The notes below the pieces were generated by a model, which saw only the letters and a program-made list of their open reading frames with translations, ran no database searches and was not told the DNA's origin. Below are positions 7,488 to 10,561 of a DNA stretch of 10,561 nt, piece after piece (position 1 is the stretch's first letter; every line of letters begins with the position of its first letter). Both the position numbers and the translations under genes were made by a program. The stretch is from Bacteroidales bacterium (GTDB lineage: Bacteria; Bacteroidota; Bacteroidia; Bacteroidales; UBA7960), in assembly GCA_007128045.1 (NCBI GenBank), contig SKYG01000058.1:1-10561 (forward strand). Reading direction: 5' to 3'.

Positions 7488-8557
7488 TCTTCAGCCTCCT
7501 GGTTCAATTCACGAACATCAACCTGCATGCCGTCTCTTATCTCCATCAAACCAGTTGTAATTACCGTGTCGCCCGGCGCAAGTCCGCTGGTGATGTGTAC
7601 CCTGTTCCGGGTGCGTGCTCCGGCTTCCACTTCAACTCTTTTTGCCTGTCCGTTGTTAACGATGTAAACCACTTGCCTGTTTAGCTCAGGAATCAACGAT
7701 TCAGCCGGGATAAGGAGGGCGTCTTCATTCTGTTCCACGCCAAAGATGATCTGAGTGAAATCTCCGGCAACAAAATTTCTGGTATTGTTCAAGCTCGCCC
7801 TGATCTGCAGGCTTCTTGAGGCAGCACTTATGATGGGATCTATTGCATATATAACCGCAACGGCAGAGTCGCTGCTTGATGATGAGGTGATGGCAATCTC
7901 ATCTCCGGTATTGGTCAGAGAAGCATACCTTGCCGGTATGGTAAAGTGAACCCTGAGCCTGTCGGTCTGCACCAGGCGGGTAATTGTCTCACCTTGTGTC
8001 AGGAAGGCCCCAAGGCTAAAGTTACGCATGCCCAGCCGACCACTGAAGGGGGCTCGGATATGCGCCAGGTCTATCATTACTTCAAGCTCTTCTACCTGAG
8101 CCTTCAGTTGGCTGACTTCAGCCTGCGAACGTTCAACCTCCTCACGGCTTACGCCTTCTATATCCAGTAAGCCCAGTTTCCGGCTCAAATCACTTTCAGC
8201 CGAAAGCAACCGGGCTTCAAGCCCCTTTTTCTGCGCACTCCATACACGGTGATCCATCTCAACCAGCAAATCACCTTCCCTGACATATACACCTTCATTG
8301 AAATATATATTCAAAACGTTGCCGGACACCGGCGTTTTAAGCTCCACATCTTCCCAGGACAGAAGGTCACCTGTAGCCCTGATCGTCACGGTAAACGTTT
8401 CAGGCATAACGCGATAGGCAGTAACACCCAATATACTTGCTGAGGTTTGCGAAGAATTGCTGTTGCGTTTACATGATGTTACACCAAATAATATCAGCAA
8501 CGCAGCCAATGTATTGATTAACAACCTTATGTGATGATTGATTACATGTTTGGACAT
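7484..8557 (-). CDS. RND periplasmic adaptor (membrane fusion protein), lipoprotein
   Basis: A 357-residue HlyD/AcrA-type adaptor that links the permease to the outer-membrane channel. I chose the ATG at 8557 because it begins an ideal lipoprotein signal (MSKHVINHHIRLL, then a hydrophobic core) ending in GVTSC with Cys29. The same frame is open back to an ATG at 8638, but that would put 27 unneeded residues in front. The two half-lipoyl motifs are at about 72-102 (VELKTPVSGNV, GVYVREGDLLVEMD) and 165-196 (AHIRAPFSGRLG, GAFLTQGETITRLV). They flank a coiled-coil hairpin (about 103-163, rich in Glu/Leu/Lys). Beta-barrel and membrane-proximal domains follow, with LIPAESLIPE and ITSGLAPGDTVITTGLMEIRDGM near the end. 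First gene of the operon; the stop overlaps the permease start by 4 bp. Confidence 0.94.
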   Translation of the reverse strand: MSKHVINHHIRLLINTLAALLILFGVTSCKRNSNSSQTSASILGVTAYRVMPETFTVTIRATGDLLSWEDVELKTPVSGNVLNIYFNEGVYVREGDLLVEMDHRVWSAQKKGLEARLLSAESDLSRKLGLLDIEGVSREEVERSQAEVSQLKAQVEELEVMIDLAHIRAPFSGRLGMRNFSLGAFLTQGETITRLVQTDRLRVHFTIPARYASLTNTGDEIAITSSSSSDSAVAVIYAIDPIISAASRSLQIRASLNNTRNFVAGDFTQIIFGVEQNEDALLIPAESLIPELNRQVVYIVNNGQAKRVEVEAGARTRNRVHITSGLAPGDTVITTGLMEIRDGMQVDVRELNQEAEE

Positions 8558-8679
8558 GGTAATTCGATTGCTTGTTAATTCCCGCACTTTAACGGGTATG
8601 ATTTTCAAAACCATATAATAAACAAGCATTTCCTGCAAATGGTTTACATGGGCATCAAATTTCCTGAAGCAATCATTGA
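8558..8679 (-). other. Leader/upstream region of the efflux operon, no clear promoter
   Basis: The 122 bp before the adaptor gene should hold the efflux operon promoter, but no exact TAnnTTTG box is found on the minus strand. The nearest is TGGTTTTG, which mismatches the invariant A. A weak inverted repeat (CCCG, 8-nt loop, CGGG) lies in the presumed leader near 8581-8596. I see no recognisable regulator gene or well-formed operator here. Confidence 0.35.
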
Positions 8680-8909
8680 CTACTGAAAGGTTTCTGTTAA
8701 TTCGTATTCAAATGCAAGTCTTGACCGGTCTACCCTGATTACGCCACCAGGAATAAAAATCTCTGCCAGGTCTATGATGTAGCCCACACCATTATAAGGT
8801 AAAAATTGATATCATCGCCACGAACATCCCTGGGGTTCAGGCTCCTGAAGCTGTATTCCATCGAAGTACCCCCTTCAGGGTTATGATCTTCACAGTAGGG
8901 GCGAAACTA
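8680..8909 (-). pseudogene. Broken gene fragment of unknown family (stop plus frameshift)
   Basis: On the minus strand a coding-looking frame runs from 8906 with FRPYCEDHNPEGGTSMEYSF, then RSLNPRDVRGDDINF. It breaks at a T5 run (8801-8805) and resumes one base shifted as LPYNGVGYIIDLAEIFIP, GGVIRVDRSRLAFEYELTETFQ, stopping at 8680-8682. One extra T in that run would join the two parts into a continuous reading frame, so a single-base deletion (or a sequencing error) explains it. A TAG codon at 8907-8909 interrupts the frame upstream and sits in the loop of a perfect palindrome. The only in-frame ATG is at 8861, which would give about 60 residues after frame repair. I do not recognise the family. 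It appears to be the C-terminal end of a larger lost gene. Confidence 0.5.
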
Positions 8910-8919
8910 TCTTTCGCCC
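8899..8919. repeat. Perfect 8-bp palindrome with 5-nt loop, REP-like
   Basis: GGGCGAAA (8899-8906), loop CTATC, TTTCGCCC (8912-8919). The arm is part of GTAGGGGCGAAA, a motif I recall from dispersed palindromic repeats in several bacterial genomes; copy number cannot be checked in one window. There is no T-tract on either side, so it is not a standard intrinsic terminator, though it lies 20 bp beyond the mazF stop and could stabilise that transcript's 3' end. Confidence 0.6.
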
Positions 8920-8938
8920 AAGGGAATGGTATAGGGTT

Positions 8939-9265
8939 TTAATCATCGACGTAGGTATTCTGAAGAATTTCTTTTACTTGTTTTATTCCATGGTCTTCCA
9001 GTTGACCCATTGTTTTGATGATGCGTTTTTTATCAATGGTTCGGACCTGATCAAGTGCGATCTGACCATAGACGTGGTGGTGATCGACATTTACCCTTGT
9101 GGGATAGACATTATGAGAAGATGTGACGGGGGCAATTACAATGGTCTGTAAGTGAAGGTTCATTTCATTGGGAGAAATGACCACGCAGGGCCTTGTCTTC
9201 CTGATCTCACTTCCGACTGTCGGGTCAAGGTTGATCAAGACAAGTTGATATTGTTGTGCCATCAT
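8939..9265 (-). CDS. mazF: MazF-type mRNA endonuclease toxin (PemK/MazF family)
   Basis: A 108-residue ribosome-independent sequence-specific endoribonuclease toxin, expected to cleave mRNA and possibly rRNA or tRNA when MazE is degraded. Family features in order: LVLINLDPTVGSEIRKTRPCVVISPNE (8-34), then TIVIAPVTSS (41-50), then GQIALDQVRTIDKKRI (67-82). Arg25 of TRPCVV and Thr48 of PVTSS correspond to the conserved catalytic Arg and Ser/Thr of MazF. The protein looks intact. Its first ATG (9265) overlaps the mazE stop as ATGA. A Shine-Dalgarno-like AGGAG sits better placed for the second ATG (9262), so the true protein may start MAQQ. The gene ends near a palindrome rather than a clear terminator. 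Confidence 0.94.
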   Translation of the reverse strand: MMAQQYQLVLINLDPTVGSEIRKTRPCVVISPNEMNLHLQTIVIAPVTSSHNVYPTRVNVDHHHVYGQIALDQVRTIDKKRIIKTMGQLEDHGIKQVKEILQNTYVDD

Positions 9266-9501
9266 ATCTCCTGATTTTCATCCGTGAATACATCATCAAT
9301 CATCAGGTTGTCATCACCCCGCTCGTGCATTTCTTTGAATGCTTCTTCCCAACCAGCTCTGGCATGTGTAATTGGTCTGATAATGATTTGCTCCTCCTCA
9401 AAAACCAGGTCAACAGCATCTCTAATTTTGTATTTATCCAGTATCGTCTTGCTGAATCTGATCCCTTTTGAATTACCAATTTTAATAACGGGAATTTTCA
9501 T
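9262..9501 (-). CDS. mazE: MazE-type antitoxin (SpoVT/AbrB fold)
   Basis: A 79-residue antitoxin that should bind the operator as a swapped-hairpin dimer and inhibit MazF with its C-terminal tail. The N-terminal part shows the AbrB/MazE pattern: MKIPVIKIGNSKGIRFSKTILDKY (1-24), where IGNSKGIR is the DNA-binding hallmark, then VDLVFEEEQIIIRPI. The C-terminal part, with GWEEAFKEMHERGDD (about 50-64) and an acidic end, is the toxin-binding segment and is conserved in members of this subfamily. It overlaps mazF by 4 bp and is preceded by a Bacteroidetes-type -7 box, so the pair forms its own operon on the minus strand. No defects are visible. Confidence 0.92.
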   Translation of the reverse strand: MKIPVIKIGNSKGIRFSKTILDKYKIRDAVDLVFEEEQIIIRPITHARAGWEEAFKEMHERGDDNLMIDDVFTDENQEI

Positions 9502-9525
9502 GCTTTAATCATTTTTATGTGACTA

Positions 9526-9533
9526 CAAAGTTA
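9526..9533 (-). promoter_or_regulatory. -7 box of the MazEF operon
   Basis: The minus strand reads TAACTTTG from 9533 to 9526, an exact TAnnTTTG box. A TTTG lies 15 bp upstream, closer than usual, so the -33 element is uncertain. The start site would be near 9519, giving a leader of about 18 nt before the mazE ATG at 9501. TTGTA appears twice at 11-bp spacing across the box and may be part of an operator. Confidence 0.45.
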
Positions 9534-9583
9534 TTACAATGTTTTCAGCAAAGAAAATGAATCATGTTAATTTTTTTGCATGA

Positions 9584-9602
9584 CGATTCCAGGAAGGAAT
9601 CG
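9584..9602. other. 7-bp stem hairpin just after the AbiEii gene
   Basis: CGATTCC (9584-9590), loop AGGAA, GGAATCG (9596-9602), a perfect 7-bp stem beginning 4 nt beyond the AbiEii stop. On the minus strand it is followed by TCATGC and then an A-run, not a T-run, so it is not a classical terminator for that gene. It may mark the transcript end or serve in mRNA stability. Confidence 0.45.
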
Positions 9603-9605
9603 CTT

Positions 9606-10490
9606 TTATCGAGCAACTGCCCCCATATGCCATTGGCGGTCTGGTAGTTGACGCAAACGTCCTTTATGAACGCGGTCGGTATACAGCACTACAGGTGTTG
9701 GCCCCAGCCACAAGGAAGTATCAATAATATCGTGAAGTACTTGTTCGGCTGATTCAATTTTTCGTTCTGGCCTATATTCAATTTCAGTTTTTACAGAATT
9801 ACGAAATGATTGTTTTACAACCTCAATATTCGTTATGCCATCGAACAAGCACCCTATATCATACAATTGCTTCATTATCTCTTTCTCCTTTTCAGTACCA
9901 TAAGGAACCCCTGTGGTATTTGGTGCAAAGGCAGTCAATTTATCGCCTGTAATCGAATCAATATCAGGCATTAATACTTTTATTGCATCGTCTTCCTGTA
10001 GAAGCCATTCTGTTTCGATAGACCTTTCGACTGTCACCGGATAAGGGTTCTTCGCAATTACGATATCAAGCAAAATTTCCCTCTGTGGGTTTGATACTGC
10101 ATTACCTTCCCTGTCCCTGGTTGCAAAATTCGATTTATAATAGAATTTATAATGTGCTTTAGGGATCCCTTCCTGATAACTTCTTCTTTCATCCAATTCC
10201 ATTCCTGTAAAAGCACTTGATGGTTCTATCTTTGAAAGATGTGCTTCCAAAATATCCCTGGTGATAGCGGGATTGAGGATTATGTCAATATCCACAGAGA
10301 ACCTTTTTGGCTGATCCATTAAAAGCACAAGGCACGTTCCGCCTTTAAATATAAATTCCAGGCCTGTTTGTCTGAGATGCTCCAATAAATACAAAGCATA
10401 TATCATGGCCTCTACAATAGTCGGATCTTTGCTAATTTTCCTTCTTTTATCAGAGATCCATTCAGATGACAGTGATTCAGATTTAATCAT
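9606..10490 (-). CDS. AbiEii/AbiGii-type nucleotidyltransferase toxin
   Basis: A 294-residue nucleotidyltransferase-fold protein of the AbiEii toxin family (PF08843-like), the toxin half of type IV toxin-antitoxin and phage abortive-infection systems. The catalytic signature is complete: FKGGT (48-52) then, after a spacer, RFSVDIDI (63-70) with acidic residues Asp67 and Asp69. A third acidic residue is Asp142 in ILLDIVIAK. The typical SITGDKLTAFAP (179-190, Lys184) and KQLYDIGCLFD (207-217) motifs follow. In this family such enzymes use NTPs, and the related mycobacterial MenT3 adds nucleotides to tRNA; the target here is unknown. The ATG at 10490 overlaps the end of an upstream frame by 8 bp, the usual arrangement with a cognate antitoxin. 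The gene is AT-richer than the efflux operon. Confidence 0.9.
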   Translation of the reverse strand: MIKSESLSSEWISDKRRKISKDPTIVEAMIYALYLLEHLRQTGLEFIFKGGTCLVLLMDQPKRFSVDIDIILNPAITRDILEAHLSKIEPSSAFTGMELDERRSYQEGIPKAHYKFYYKSNFATRDREGNAVSNPQREILLDIVIAKNPYPVTVERSIETEWLLQEDDAIKVLMPDIDSITGDKLTAFAPNTTGVPYGTEKEKEIMKQLYDIGCLFDGITNIEVVKQSFRNSVKTEIEYRPERKIESAEQVLHDIIDTSLWLGPTPVVLYTDRVHKGRLRQLPDRQWHMGAVAR

Positions 10491-10560
10491 TGAAAATAAC
10501 TTGTGGAATATTTGTTTTTTCTCTCAGGTACTGTTTTATATCCTTTTCCTTTCCACGCCT
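10483..10560 (-). CDS. C-terminus of the likely antitoxin partner of AbiEii, 5' part beyond the window
   Basis: An open frame enters from the right edge and reads RRGKEKDIKQYLREKT, then NIPQVIFND, and stops with TAA at 10485-10483. It overlaps the nucleotidyltransferase start by 8 bp (ATGATTAA). A charged helix followed by a short hydrophobic end is plausible protein, and in this phylum an AbiEi-like or DUF6088 antitoxin normally precedes an AbiEii gene. Only 25 codons are visible, so the family is inferred from context alone. A second frame, ending in TGA at 10489-10487 and giving a 4-bp overlap, is also open; its residues look less protein-like to me. Confidence 0.45.
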   Translation of the reverse strand, partial: RRGKEKDIKQYLREKTNIPQVIFND

Positions 10561-10561
10561 T

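Noticed and set aside
8558..8638. 27-codon N-terminal extension of the adaptor (start at 8638)
   Set aside because: It would place extra residues in front of a clear lipoprotein signal that starts at the ATG at 8557.
10487..10561. Alternative frame ending in TGA with a 4-bp ATGA overlap to AbiEii
   Set aside because: Open but its residues (KAWKGKGYKTVPERK and on) look less like a folded C-terminus than the other frame; not excluded.

Overview
The window looks like chromosomal DNA from a member of the Bacteroidota. Three intergenic regions carry a close match to the Bacteroidetes -7 box TAnnTTTG just upstream of plausible starts, and a fourth gives a -7 match with no clear -33 box. Shine-Dalgarno sequences are mostly absent. 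The gene families (lipoprotein phosphotriesterase homologue, sialate O-acetylesterase, HAE1-type RND pump with a lipoprotein adaptor, DUF1778/GNAT remnant, YefM-YoeB, MazEF, AbiEii) are also common in this phylum. Genus cannot be told from the sequence alone.

Layout, left to right. (1) 1-906, minus: N-terminal part of a secreted sialate O-acetylesterase that runs off the left edge. (2) 1051-2103, minus: a lipoprotein of the phosphotriesterase/lactonase amidohydrolase family with all metal ligands present. (3) 2221-2513, plus: a decayed TacAT-like toxin-antitoxin pair. A 56-codon ORF encodes only the toxin-binding C-terminal half of a DUF1778 antitoxin, behind a good promoter. It is followed by about 24 codons of the N-terminus of a GNAT toxin with no start and a premature stop. 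(4) 2528-3095, plus: an intact YefM-YoeB pair whose promoter is overlaid by three TTGTAC repeats at exactly 12-bp spacing. (5) 3113-8557, minus: a complete tripartite RND efflux operon in the order adaptor, permease, outer-membrane channel, with overlapping genes. (6) 8680-8909, minus: a broken gene tail, with one frameshift and one stop that lies in the loop of a perfect 8-bp palindrome. (7) 8939-9501, minus: an intact MazE-MazF pair. (8) 9606-10560, minus: an AbiEii-type nucleotidyltransferase toxin with the last codons of its likely partner upstream, overlapping by 8 bp.

The overall picture is an efflux operon between two toxin-antitoxin clusters: one decayed and one intact module on the left, two on the right. 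YoeB and MazF are expected to be RNA-cleaving inhibitors of translation, and AbiEii-type enzymes act as nucleotidyltransferases. The toxin-antitoxin DNA is visibly more AT-rich than the efflux and hydrolase genes, which suggests it arrived separately. I see no tRNA, rRNA, CRISPR array, transposase or integrase. No wholly new system is evident. The most interesting items are the TacAT fossil with its still-promoted antitoxin tail, the phased operator repeats, and the palindrome-associated broken gene.
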